NCBI RefSeq assembly: GCF_051192575.1
Contig: NZ_JBPJSQ010000009.1
Location: 1 to 64,000, forward strand
Length of the DNA: 64,000 nt
Reading direction: 5' to 3'
From: Aestuariimicrobium soli
Lineage (GTDB): Bacteria > Actinomycetota > Actinomycetes > Propionibacteriales > Propionibacteriaceae
The translations under genes and the position numbers were made by a program. The notes under the pieces are model-generated. The model was not told where the DNA came from, searched no databases, and saw only the letters and a program-made list of their open reading frames with translations. Positions 51,783-60,168 of the stretch are shown here, piece by piece (position 1 is the first letter of the stretch; every line of letters starts with the position of its first letter).

Positions 51783-52453
51783 GCGTCGTGGAAACCCTGA
51801 CCTCCTGGACCCAACCCGACCGTGTCGTCGGCGCCCCGCAGGGTCGTGGCAAGGATCAACGTCACCTGCGGCCGGTCGAGTCGGCGCCCGCCACCGCGGC
51901 CCGGGTGCCCTTCGTCGCCGTGCTGGGGGCCGTGCTGGTCGCGGGCCTGCTGGGGCTGCTGGTGCTGAACACCGCCATCCAGTCGCAGGCCAAGCAGCTC
52001 AACTCCCTGCAGAACGAGGCCACGGCCCTGGGCTACCAGCAGGGTGAGCTCACCACCCAGGTGCAGCAGTTGCGTTCGGCCTCGACGCTCGAACAGAAGG
52101 CCTACGCACTGGGCCTTCGTCCCAACCCGCACCCGGCGTTCATCACGCTGGCCAACGGCACCATCGTCGGCACCCCCACCCCGGTCACGGGCAAGGAACT
52201 GCCCGACCAGAAGTGGTCGTCGTGGCAGCAGCAGCAGACCAGTCAGGAAGCGGCGCGCGCGCAGGTGGCCGCCGAGGCCAAGCGCAAGGCGGACGAGGCC
52301 CGACGCAAGGCCGAGGAGCTCAAGAAGAAGCAGGCCCAGGAAAAGAAACTGGCTGACGAGAAGAAGAAGGCCGAAGAGCTCAAGAAGGCCGGCTCCGCCA
52401 GTGCCAAGCCCAGCACGAGCACGGCTCCGACCGCGACCACGGGGAACCGCTGA
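51779..52453 (+). CDS. ftsL: FtsL-like divisome protein with long charged tail
   Basis: A 224-residue bitopic protein in the FtsL position between rsmH and ftsI. A cytosolic basic segment is followed by one transmembrane helix (VPFVAVLGAVLVAGLLGLLVL, about residues 44-64). A leucine-zipper-like heptad coil follows (QSQAKQLNSLQNEATALGYQ) and then RSASTLEQKAYALGL, as in FtsL. Unlike most FtsL proteins it ends in about 80 residues rich in Lys, Ala, Gln and Glu (RKAEELKKKQAQEKKLADEK), recalling TolA domain II. FtsL normally pairs with FtsB (DivIC) to activate FtsWI. Its coupling by ATGA and TGATG fits this job. Confidence 0.82.
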   Translation: MSVVETLTSWTQPDRVVGAPQGRGKDQRHLRPVESAPATAARVPFVAVLGAVLVAGLLGLLVLNTAIQSQAKQLNSLQNEATALGYQQGELTTQVQQLRSASTLEQKAYALGLRPNPHPAFITLANGTIVGTPTPVTGKELPDQKWSSWQQQQTSQEAARAQVAAEAKRKADEARRKAEELKKKQAQEKKLADEKKKAEELKKAGSASAKPSTSTAPTATTGNR

Positions 52454-54405
52454 TGTCCGACGCCCGCCGCACCCGCCAGCCCGCCCAGCGCTCCGGCCCG
52501 CGCACCCTGTCGTCCAAGCACCCGTCGTCCAAGCGGCCGAGCAGCCGGCGCCCCACCGGCAAGCGACCCTCCTCCGGGCGGGGTCGCGCCACCTACGGAC
52601 GCACCATCCGCCTGCGGCTGGCCAACTCCTCGACCCGGCTCAACGTGCTGCTGCTGGCGATGATGCTGACCCTGGCCGCGTGGGCGGGGCGCGCGTTCTA
52701 CCTGCAGGCCTACGACGCCCAGGCCAATGCCGCTCTGGCCGCCAACAAGATGACCTACACCAAGACGCTGGTGGCCCAGCGGGGCACCATCTCCGACCGC
52801 AACGGCGTGGTCATGGCCAGCTCGGAACAGGCCGTCAAGGTGGTGGCCGACCCGCTGCTGATCAGCCGCAACGGCGTCGACTCCCGCGTCGAGATGACCA
52901 AGGGTCAGAAGGCGCGTGCCGCGACCGCCGCGGCCGACATCGCCGCCGTCCTGGCGAAGTACCTGGGCGGCACCCCGGCCGACTACCTGCCCAAGCTCAC
53001 CGACTTGAAGCTCAAGCACTACACGGTGGTGAAGGCGCAGGTGCCGGCGTGGACCTACGAGCAGATTCGGCGCGAGCTGGCCGCAGCCCACGAGGGCATC
53101 GGCCTGCACGGCATCTCGAAGGAGGACGACCCGATCCGCAGCTACCCCGCGGGCGATGTCGCCTCCAGCGTCATCGGTTTCGTCAACGCCGAGGGTGAGG
53201 GCGCCGGTGGCCTGGAGTACTCACTCGAGGCCTCGCTGGCGGGTACCGACGGCAAGGAGTCGTACGCCTCCAGCGCCAACGGACGCATCCCGCTGGCCAG
53301 CACCACCCTGGTGCCGGCGGTGAACGGCACCAGCTACACGCTGACGCTCGACACCGAGATGCAGCTGATGGCCAACCAGGCCCTCGCCGCCGGTGTCACC
53401 CGGGCGGGAGCCAAGACCGGCACCGCCGTCGTGATGAACGTCAAGACCGGCGAACTGCTGGCGCTGTCGAGCACCCCCGGGTTCGACTCCAACAGCCCGG
53501 CCACGGCCGACCCGGGCAATCTGGGCAGCCGCGCGGTCAGCGCCCCGTACGAGCCGGGTTCGGTGCAGAAGGTGCTCACCATGGCCGCCCTCGCCGACCA
53601 GGGGTTGGTGACCGCCGACACCCGCGTCGAGGTGCCCGCGCGCATCGCCTCGGGCGACGGCAAGATCAAGGACGCCTTCGAACACGGCACCCTGCACCTG
53701 ACCGCGCGCGGGGTGATCGCCAACTCGTCCAACATCGGCACTGTGCTGCTGACCCGGCAGATGGACAAGCAGAAGCTGCGCCAGTACCTGCTCGACTTCG
53801 GGCTGGGCAAGAAGACCGGGGTCGGGCTGCCCGGTGAGTCGGCGGGCTGGCTGCCGCCGGCGAGCATGGCCGACTACTCGCGTGACCAGATCAGCTTCGG
53901 TCAGGGCCTGTCGGTCAACGCGCTGCAGGAGTCGGCCGCCGTCGCGGCCATCGCCAACGGTGGCCTGTACAACCCGCCGACCCTGATCAAGTCCGCGGTC
54001 GACGGCACGGGCAAGGCCGTCCCGATCGAGAAGGCCGAACCGCACCGGGTGATCTCCGAGGCCGCGTCGGCCCAGGTGCTCGACATGATGGAGTCGGTGA
54101 TCACCAAGTCCGACTCGCGCGCCATCGCCAACTACCGCATGGCCGGCAAGACGGGCACCGCCCAGCGCGTCGACCCCCAGTGCTCCTGCTACCGCGGCTA
54201 CACCGCCAGCTTCGTCGGGGTCGCCCCGGCGGAGGATCCGCAGATCCTGGTGTACGTCGTCGTCGACCAGCCCACCAAGGGCACCGACGGTTCGGCACTG
54301 GCGCTGCCGGTCGCGCAGCAGATCATGAGCCTGGCCCTGCCGCGCTACGGAGTGCTCCCGTCCAGCACCAAGCCCGGCAACGGTCCGCTTACATATGAAC
54401 CGTGA
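52453..54405 (+). CDS. ftsI: class B penicillin-binding protein, septal transpeptidase
   Basis: A 650-residue FtsI/PBP3. The basic cytosolic N-terminus contains four pentapeptide repeats (SSKHP, SSKRP, SSRRP, TGKRP). One transmembrane helix (LNVLLLAMMLTLAAWAGRAF) follows, then the PBP dimer domain starting with RGTISDRNG. Transpeptidase motifs are Ser370-Val-Gln-Lys in EPGSVQK, Ser425-Ser-Asn in ANSSNIG and Lys566-Thr-Gly in GKTGTAQR. It cross-links septal peptidoglycan together with FtsW, encoded later in the same cluster. The start overlaps the ftsL stop by one base. Confidence 0.95.
   Translation: MSDARRTRQPAQRSGPRTLSSKHPSSKRPSSRRPTGKRPSSGRGRATYGRTIRLRLANSSTRLNVLLLAMMLTLAAWAGRAFYLQAYDAQANAALAANKMTYTKTLVAQRGTISDRNGVVMASSEQAVKVVADPLLISRNGVDSRVEMTKGQKARAATAAADIAAVLAKYLGGTPADYLPKLTDLKLKHYTVVKAQVPAWTYEQIRRELAAAHEGIGLHGISKEDDPIRSYPAGDVASSVIGFVNAEGEGAGGLEYSLEASLAGTDGKESYASSANGRIPLASTTLVPAVNGTSYTLTLDTEMQLMANQALAAGVTRAGAKTGTAVVMNVKTGELLALSSTPGFDSNSPATADPGNLGSRAVSAPYEPGSVQKVLTMAALADQGLVTADTRVEVPARIASGDGKIKDAFEHGTLHLTARGVIANSSNIGTVLLTRQMDKQKLRQYLLDFGLGKKTGVGLPGESAGWLPPASMADYSRDQISFGQGLSVNALQESAAVAAIANGGLYNPPTLIKSAVDGTGKAVPIEKAEPHRVISEAASAQVLDMMESVITKSDSRAIANYRMAGKTGTAQRVDPQCSCYRGYTASFVGVAPAEDPQILVYVVVDQPTKGTDGSALALPVAQQIMSLALPRYGVLPSSTKPGNGPLTYEP
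52510..52569. repeat. four 15 bp repeats coding SSKRP-type pentapeptides in ftsI
   Basis: Units start at 52510, 52525, 52540 and 52555 and encode SSKHP, SSKRP, SSRRP and TGKRP. The first two are nearly identical in DNA, and the later two have diverged. They lie in the cytosolic tail of FtsI. Confidence 0.7.
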
Positions 54406-54476
54406 GTCCTGACTCGATGACAGGTGGCCAAATGACCGCTGGCCCGATGACAGAAGGCCCGATGACACCCGACCGA
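54402..54476 (+). repeat. 15 bp tandem repeats creating five in-frame murE start codons
   Basis: GTG at 54402 and ATG at 54417, 54432, 54447 and 54462 are exactly 15 bases apart in one frame, within repeats of ATGACNNNNGGCCCG type (MTGGQ, MTAGP, MTEGP, MTPD). All lie at the murE 5' end. No Shine-Dalgarno clearly favours one. The GTG overlaps the ftsI stop codon. Confidence 0.8.
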
Positions 54477-56036
54477 ACGCTGGGCTGGCTCGTCGACGGG
54501 GTCGCGGACCTGCCCGACAAGGCGGCTGGCCTCACCGTCGCGGGCCTGGTGCTCGACTCGCGGTCCGTGCGCCCCGGCGACCTGTACGTCGCCCTGCCCG
54601 GGCAGCGCTCCCACGGCGCCCAGTTCGTCGACTCCGCCGCGGACGCCGGGGCGGTGGCGGTGCTCACCGACCGGCAGGGCGCGGGGCTGGCCGGCGACCG
54701 ACTGCCCGTCGTGGTGGTCGACGACGTCCGCACGGCCATGGCCGACCTGGCGGCCCGCTTCCACGGTCGACCCAGCGAGCAGGTGACCATGTTCGGCATC
54801 ACCGGCACCAACGGGAAGACCACCACGACCTTCCTGCTCGAGGCGGCCCTGGCCGCCGCCGGTCACGCCGTCGGCACCATCGGCACCATCGGCTTCCGGT
54901 TGGCGGGGGTGCCCCTCGACATCGCCCGCACCACCGTCACCACCCCCGAGTCGATCGACCTGCAGGCCACGCTGGCCAGGTTCGTCCGCGAGGGCGCCGA
55001 CAGCGTCGTGATGGAGGTCTCGAGCCACGCGCTGGCGCTCGAGCGGGTGCGCGCCGTGGCCTTCGGGGTCGCCGGCTTCACGAATCTGGGCCGCGACCAC
55101 CTCGACTTCCACCCCACCCTCGAGGACTACTTCGAGACCAAGGCTCGCCTGTTCGAGCCCGAGCGCTGCCGCCACGCCGTCGTGATGACCACCGACGAGC
55201 ACGGACGAGAACTGGCGCGGCGCATCCGAGACCGCGGCGCCCCCCACCTGACCACCGTCGGCGCCGAGCCCACCGACGACGTGCGCATCCTCGTCAACGA
55301 GCCGACCTCGTCGGGCGGCACCCGGATCCTGCTCGCCGGACTCGCCGGCCCGGCCCCCGCCGATGCCTCGCCCGAGCGGGAGGTCGTGATCGACCTGCCC
55401 GGGGCACACAACGGACGAAACGCCGCCCTCGCGCTGGCGATGGCCGCAGCCGCCGGCGTTGACCCCGACACGGCTGCGGGTGGCCTCGCTCACGCGCAGG
55501 TGCCCGGGCGCATGCAACGCATCGCTCTGGCGCCACCGAGGGCGGGGGAGCAGGCCGCGCCGACGGTGTTCGTCGACTTCGCCCACACGCCGCAGGCCAT
55601 CGACGAGGCGGCCCGGGTGGGCCGCCAGTTCGCGCGCACGGCCATCGTGGTCGGCGCCGGGGGAGACCGGGATCGGGCCAAGCGGCCGCTGATGGGTCAG
55701 GCCTCGGCCAGGGCCGCAGATCTGGTGGTGGTCACCGACGACAACCCGCGCACCGAGGACCCCGCGTCGATCCGTGCCGCCGTCATCGAGGGTGCCCTGC
55801 TCGGGAGTGCGCAGTCAGGGAGTGACGGGACTGGTCCTGCCGAGGTGGTCGAGGTGGGTGACCGGGCGCAGGCCATCGCCCACGCCCTGGCCTGGGCCGG
55901 AGCCGACGACGCCGTGCTGGTGCTCGGCAAGGGGCACGAGCAGGGCCAGCTCGTCGGCGACCGGGTGGTGCCCTTCGACGACGCCCGCGAGGTCGAGGCC
56001 GCCTGGGCCGCCATCGTCTCGGGAGGTCGAGCATGA
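54402..56036 (+). CDS. murE: UDP-MurNAc-tripeptide synthetase
   Basis: A 544-residue Mur ligase (if the GTG at 54402 is used; 524 residues from the last of five repeat starts). ATP binding is at GITGTNGKTTTTFLLEAAL, with TTPESIDLQ, MEVSSHALALERV and the C-terminal HTPQAIDEA. DNPR at residues 447-450 (VTDDNPRTEDP) is the signature of enzymes adding a diaminopimelic acid at position three; the LL or meso isomer cannot be told from sequence. An Ala/Pro-rich insert (GLAGPAPADASPERE) is present. Coupled by GTGA to ftsI and by ATGA to murF. Confidence 0.95.
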   Translation: MSPDSMTGGQMTAGPMTEGPMTPDRTLGWLVDGVADLPDKAAGLTVAGLVLDSRSVRPGDLYVALPGQRSHGAQFVDSAADAGAVAVLTDRQGAGLAGDRLPVVVVDDVRTAMADLAARFHGRPSEQVTMFGITGTNGKTTTTFLLEAALAAAGHAVGTIGTIGFRLAGVPLDIARTTVTTPESIDLQATLARFVREGADSVVMEVSSHALALERVRAVAFGVAGFTNLGRDHLDFHPTLEDYFETKARLFEPERCRHAVVMTTDEHGRELARRIRDRGAPHLTTVGAEPTDDVRILVNEPTSSGGTRILLAGLAGPAPADASPEREVVIDLPGAHNGRNAALALAMAAAAGVDPDTAAGGLAHAQVPGRMQRIALAPPRAGEQAAPTVFVDFAHTPQAIDEAARVGRQFARTAIVVGAGGDRDRAKRPLMGQASARAADLVVVTDDNPRTEDPASIRAAVIEGALLGSAQSGSDGTGPAEVVEVGDRAQAIAHALAWAGADDAVLVLGKGHEQGQLVGDRVVPFDDAREVEAAWAAIVSGGRA

Positions 56037-57511
56037 GACTGCACACCCTCGCCGAACTCGCCGCCCGCGTGGGCGCCGCGCTTCCCCCCGAGGCCGACCC
56101 CGACCTGACGATCGGCCCCGACGTGGTCATCGACTCGCGCCGGGCCGGTCACGGCTCGCTGTTCGTCGCCCTCCCCGGGGAGCACGTCGACGGCCATGAC
56201 TACACCGGCGCTGCCGCGGAGCGGGGGGCCGCGGCCGTGCTGGCCTCCCGGTCGACCCCGGCCGAGGTGCCCCACCTGCTGGTCGACGACCCGATCGCGG
56301 GTCTGTCGTCATTGGCCAGAGCGGTGGTCGACGAGGCCCGGACCGCGGGCCTGGTCACTCTGGCCGTCACCGGTTCGTCGGGCAAGACCAGCACCAAGGA
56401 CCTGCTGGCCCAACTGCTCGAGGCCGCCGGGCCCACCGTCGCCCCCGTCGGCAGCTTCAACAACGAGATCGGGGTGCCGCTGACCGCCACCCGGGTCGAC
56501 CGTCACACCCGCTACCTCGTGAGCGAGATGGGTGCGCGGGGCGTGGGGCACATCCGCTGGCTGTGCTCGATGACCCCGCCGCAGATCTCGATGGTGCTGA
56601 ACGTCGGCACGGCCCACCTGGGTGAGTTCGGATCGGTCGACGGCATCGCCCGCGCCAAGGGCGAGATAGTCGAGGCGCTGCCCGCCGACGGGTGGGCGGT
56701 GCTCAATGCGGACGACGCCCGCGTCGCCGCCATGGTGAGCCGCACGGCGGCGCGCGTGGCGTGGTTCTCGATCGCACCCGAGGGGCCGCCGGGGGAGGGG
56801 CCGCCGGTGGAGGGGCCGCCGGGGGAGGGGCCACTCGTGTGGGCGGAGGCCATCGAACTGGACGATCTGCAGCGACCCCGGTTCACGCTCGTCTTCTCCG
56901 AGTCCGGCGACGTTTCCCGGGCCGAGCGCCTGCCCGTCTCGCTTCCGCTGATGGGTCGCCACATGGCCGCCAACGCCGTCGCCGCGGCGGCCGCGGCCTG
57001 GAGGGCCGGGCTGGAGCCCGCGACGATCGCGGCGCGGCTGTCGTCCGTGGAACACCGCTCGGCGTGGCGCATGGAGCTCGGGCACACCGCCAACGGTGCG
57101 GCGGTGATCAACGATGCCTACAACGCCAACCCCGACTCGATGGCCGCCGCGCTGCGCACCCTGGAGCCCATCGGCCGCTCCCGGCGGGCGAGTCACCCCG
57201 GGGCCCGCGTCTATGCCGTGCTGGGCGACATGCTCGAGCTCGGCGGTGAGGCCGTCGAGCGGCACCGGGAGGTGGGTCGGCTGGCCGCGCAGGCCGGGGT
57301 CGACGAGGTGCTGGCGATCGGTGAGCACGCCGAGACCGTCGTCGCCGCGGCCCGGGAAGCGGGGGGCCACGGGCGGGTCGTGAGCGTCGACGAGGCCGGA
57401 TCGCTAGATTTGGGCCCGCATGACGTCGTCCTGGTGAAGGCGTCCCGCGGGTTGGCCCTCGAACGGGTGGCCGCGGCCGTGCTCGCCCATGTCGCGGAGG
57501 AGAAGTCGTGA
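56033..57511 (+). CDS. murF: UDP-MurNAc-tripeptide--D-alanyl-D-alanine ligase
   Basis: A 492-residue Mur ligase that adds D-Ala-D-Ala to complete the pentapeptide precursor. ATP binding is at VTGSSGKTSTKDLLAQLL, followed by GSFNNEIGVPLT, SEMGARGVGHI, NVGTAHLGEFGS, and NDAYNANPDSMAAALRTL. An insert at about residues 250-270 consists of four EGPPG/EGPPV-like pentapeptides encoded by a 15 bp tandem repeat; it falls in a loop before the third domain and should not harm catalysis. Translationally coupled at both ends. Confidence 0.95.
   Translation: MRLHTLAELAARVGAALPPEADPDLTIGPDVVIDSRRAGHGSLFVALPGEHVDGHDYTGAAAERGAAAVLASRSTPAEVPHLLVDDPIAGLSSLARAVVDEARTAGLVTLAVTGSSGKTSTKDLLAQLLEAAGPTVAPVGSFNNEIGVPLTATRVDRHTRYLVSEMGARGVGHIRWLCSMTPPQISMVLNVGTAHLGEFGSVDGIARAKGEIVEALPADGWAVLNADDARVAAMVSRTAARVAWFSIAPEGPPGEGPPVEGPPGEGPLVWAEAIELDDLQRPRFTLVFSESGDVSRAERLPVSLPLMGRHMAANAVAAAAAAWRAGLEPATIAARLSSVEHRSAWRMELGHTANGAAVINDAYNANPDSMAAALRTLEPIGRSRRASHPGARVYAVLGDMLELGGEAVERHREVGRLAAQAGVDEVLAIGEHAETVVAAAREAGGHGRVVSVDEAGSLDLGPHDVVLVKASRGLALERVAAAVLAHVAEEKS
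56780..56839. repeat. four 15 bp repeats coding EGPPG in murF
   Basis: GAGGGGCCGCCGGGG-type units begin at 56780, 56795, 56810 and 56825 and encode EGPPG, EGPPV, EGPPG and EGPLV. Copies one and three are identical in DNA. Confidence 0.85.
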
Positions 57512-58605
57512 AGAACATCCTGCTCGCTGGCGGACTGTCGATGGTCGGCACTCTGTTCGGTACCCGAGCGCTGATCATGTTCCTGGTGAAGAAGGGCTAC
57601 GGGCAGTTCGTCCGTGATGACGGCCCCACCACCCATCACACCAAGCGCGGCACGCCCACCATGGGCGGGTGGGCGATCATCATCTCGGTGGTCGTCTCGT
57701 ACTTCCTGGCGCACCTGATCACCTGGACGCCGATCACCATCTCGGCCCTGCTGGTGCTTTACCTGTTCGTCGGGCTCGGCTTCATCGGCTTCCTGGACGA
57801 CTGGACGAAGATTCGCCAGCAGCGCTCGCTGGGGCTGACGGCCCGCGCCAAGTTGTTCGGGCAGGTGTTCGTGGCCGCCTCGTTCGCGATCATGGCCCTG
57901 CTCCCCTCGGAGGCCGGGTGGGCCCCGTTCTCGTTCGCGGACGACCGCGGGGTCGAGCCCGCCAGCCAGGCGATCTCGTTCCTGCGCGACATCGGCTGGC
58001 TGTACCTGCCATTCCCGCTGGCCGTGCTCTGGTTGATGCTGCTGATCGCGGGGGCGTCCAATGCCGCGAACCTGACCGACGGGCTCGACGGTCTGTTGGC
58101 GGGCTGCTCCACGATGATCTTCGCGGCCTACGCCATCCTCAACATCTGGCAGTTCAACCAGTACTGCGGGTTCACCTCCACGGCCGGCCCGAAGTGCTAC
58201 GACGTGCGCAACCCGCACGACCTCGCGGTGGTGGCGCTCGCCCTCGCCGGCGCGTGCTTCGGGTTCCTGTGGTGGAACGCGAAGCCGGCCAAGATCTTCA
58301 TCGGCGACACCGGTTCGCTGGCCATCGGCGGCGCGCTGGCCGGGCTGGCCATCATGAGTCGCACCGAGTTCCTGCTGGTGATCCTCGCCGGGCTGATGGT
58401 GATGGAGACGCTGTCGGTGATGTTGCAGGTCGGCTGGTTCAAGGCCACCAAGGGCAAGCGGTTGTTCAAGATGGCACCCATCCACCACCACTTCGAGATG
58501 CTCGGTTGGCAAGAGGTGACGGTCACCATTCGCTTCTGGATCGTCTGCGGGCTGTGCGTGGCCGCCGGTCTGGGTGTCTTCTACGCCGAATGGGTGGTGG
58601 GTTGA
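57508..58605 (+). CDS. mraY: phospho-MurNAc-pentapeptide transferase
   Basis: A 365-residue, ten-helix membrane enzyme that transfers phospho-MurNAc-pentapeptide to undecaprenyl phosphate, making lipid I. Signatures: DDGPTTHHTKRGTPTMGG near residue 32, FIGFLDDWTKIRQQRSLGL (catalytic Asp pair), ASNAANLTDGLDGLLAG, and PAKIFIGDTGSLAIGG and APIHHHFEMLGWQE. GTG at 57508 overlaps the murF stop; the stop overlaps murD by one base. Confidence 0.97.
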   Translation: MKNILLAGGLSMVGTLFGTRALIMFLVKKGYGQFVRDDGPTTHHTKRGTPTMGGWAIIISVVVSYFLAHLITWTPITISALLVLYLFVGLGFIGFLDDWTKIRQQRSLGLTARAKLFGQVFVAASFAIMALLPSEAGWAPFSFADDRGVEPASQAISFLRDIGWLYLPFPLAVLWLMLLIAGASNAANLTDGLDGLLAGCSTMIFAAYAILNIWQFNQYCGFTSTAGPKCYDVRNPHDLAVVALALAGACFGFLWWNAKPAKIFIGDTGSLAIGGALAGLAIMSRTEFLLVILAGLMVMETLSVMLQVGWFKATKGKRLFKMAPIHHHFEMLGWQEVTVTIRFWIVCGLCVAAGLGVFYAEWVVG

Positions 58606-60071
58606 TGCCGCGCCTCGACTGGATCGAGTCGGCCGACCGCAGTTCCCCCTGGCACGAGGCGACCGTCGTCGTGGCCGGGCTGGCGCGCTCGGGCTTCGCC
58701 GCCGCCGACGCCCTGCTGGAACGACGGGCATCGGTGATCGTCCTCGACGAATCCGATTCCGAGGCCAACCAGGAGAAGGCCACGCTGCTGCGCATGCTCG
58801 ACGGCGACGTGCGCATCGGTGCGGGGTCGACCGCCACCCTGCCCGACGACGTCGACCTGCTGGTCACCTCGCCGGGGTGGCGTCCGGTGGCGCCGCTGAT
58901 CGCCCAGGCCCGTGAGCGCGGCATTCCCGTGTGGGGCGAGGTCGAACTGGCGTGGCGCTTCCAGCACCCCGACCACGTGGTGCCGTGGTTGGCGATCACC
59001 GGCACCAACGGCAAGACGACCACCACCCAGATGCTCGACTCGATGCTGCGCGCCGCCGGGCTGAAGGTGGCCTGCGTCGGCAACATCGGGCGCCCCGTCA
59101 TGGAGGCGGTGCTCGACGACGAGACCTACGACGTCTACTGCGTGGAACTGTCGAGCTTCCAACTGCACTACGCACCAACGCTCCGCCTGCACTCGGCGGC
59201 CGTGCTGAACCTCGAGGCCGACCACCTCGAGTGGTACGCCCACGCCGACGACCCGTTCGCCGCCTACGCCGCCGACAAGGCGCGCATCTTCCATCAGGTC
59301 TCGCACGCGTGCGTCTACAACGTCGCCGACCCCGCCACGGAGCGGATGGTCGAGGAGGCCGACGTCGTCGAGGGTGCGCGTGCCATCGGTTTCACCCTGG
59401 GCATTCCCGGCCCGTCGATGCTCGGGGTGGTCGATGACCTGCTCGTCGACCGAGCCTTCGTGGCGCAGCGGCAGTCGTCCGCCCTCGAACTGTGCAAGGT
59501 CGACGACGTGCAGCCGAACGCCCCGCACAATGTCGAGAACGCCCTGGCCGCGGCCGCCCTCGCCCGCGCCTTCGGCGTGCCGGCCACGGCGATCGGCGAG
59601 GGCCTGCGGTCGCTGGAACTGGGCGGCCACCGCATTCAGCGTGTGGCCGAGATCGACGAGGTGGTCTACGTCGACGACTCCAAGGCCACCAACCCGCACG
59701 CGGCCCATTCGTCGATGCGCGCCTTCGACTCGATCGTGTGGATCGCCGGCGGCCAGGCCAAGGGCGTCAGTTTCGACGACCTGGTCGAACACCACCGCGG
59801 ACGACTGCGCGGTGCCGTGCTGCTCGGGGTCGATGCCCCCGTCATCGCGCGGGCTCTTTCCCAACACGCGCCCGATGTGCCCGTGATCCTGGTCGAGAGG
59901 TCAGACACTGGAGCCATGGTCGAGGCCGTCGAGGCAGCGGCCGGGCTGGCACGACCCGGTGACGTGGTGCTGCTGGCCCCGGGGTGCGCGAGCAAGGACA
60001 TCTGGTCCGGCTACGACGCCCGCGGGGACAGTTTCATCGCCGCGGTGGAGGGCCTGTCCCAGCGGGGCTGA
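58605..60071 (+). CDS. murD: UDP-MurNAc-L-alanine--D-glutamate ligase
   Basis: A 488-residue Mur ligase that adds D-Glu to UDP-MurNAc-L-Ala. The N-terminal Rossmann-like domain (VVVAGLARSGFAAADALLER) is followed by ATP binding at AITGTNGKTTTTQMLDSML, CVELSSFQLHYAPTL, NLEADHLEWY, APHNVENALAAAALA and DDSKATNPHAAHSS. GCASKDIWSGYDARGDSF near the end is the conserved MurD finish. Start ATG at 58605 overlaps the mraY stop (TGATG). It is followed by 97 bases before ftsW, the first real gap in this operon. Confidence 0.96.
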   Translation: MPRLDWIESADRSSPWHEATVVVAGLARSGFAAADALLERRASVIVLDESDSEANQEKATLLRMLDGDVRIGAGSTATLPDDVDLLVTSPGWRPVAPLIAQARERGIPVWGEVELAWRFQHPDHVVPWLAITGTNGKTTTTQMLDSMLRAAGLKVACVGNIGRPVMEAVLDDETYDVYCVELSSFQLHYAPTLRLHSAAVLNLEADHLEWYAHADDPFAAYAADKARIFHQVSHACVYNVADPATERMVEEADVVEGARAIGFTLGIPGPSMLGVVDDLLVDRAFVAQRQSSALELCKVDDVQPNAPHNVENALAAAALARAFGVPATAIGEGLRSLELGGHRIQRVAEIDEVVYVDDSKATNPHAAHSSMRAFDSIVWIAGGQAKGVSFDDLVEHHRGRLRGAVLLGVDAPVIARALSQHAPDVPVILVERSDTGAMVEAVEAAAGLARPGDVVLLAPGCASKDIWSGYDARGDSFIAAVEGLSQRG

Positions 60072-60168
60072 CCGGACGAAGCCCCACAACCCGAACCACT
60101 CACAACCGAGCCGACCACACCAGCCTCTTCCCCCAGGCGACCTCCCGCAGCTGCGAAAGGACCACCCG

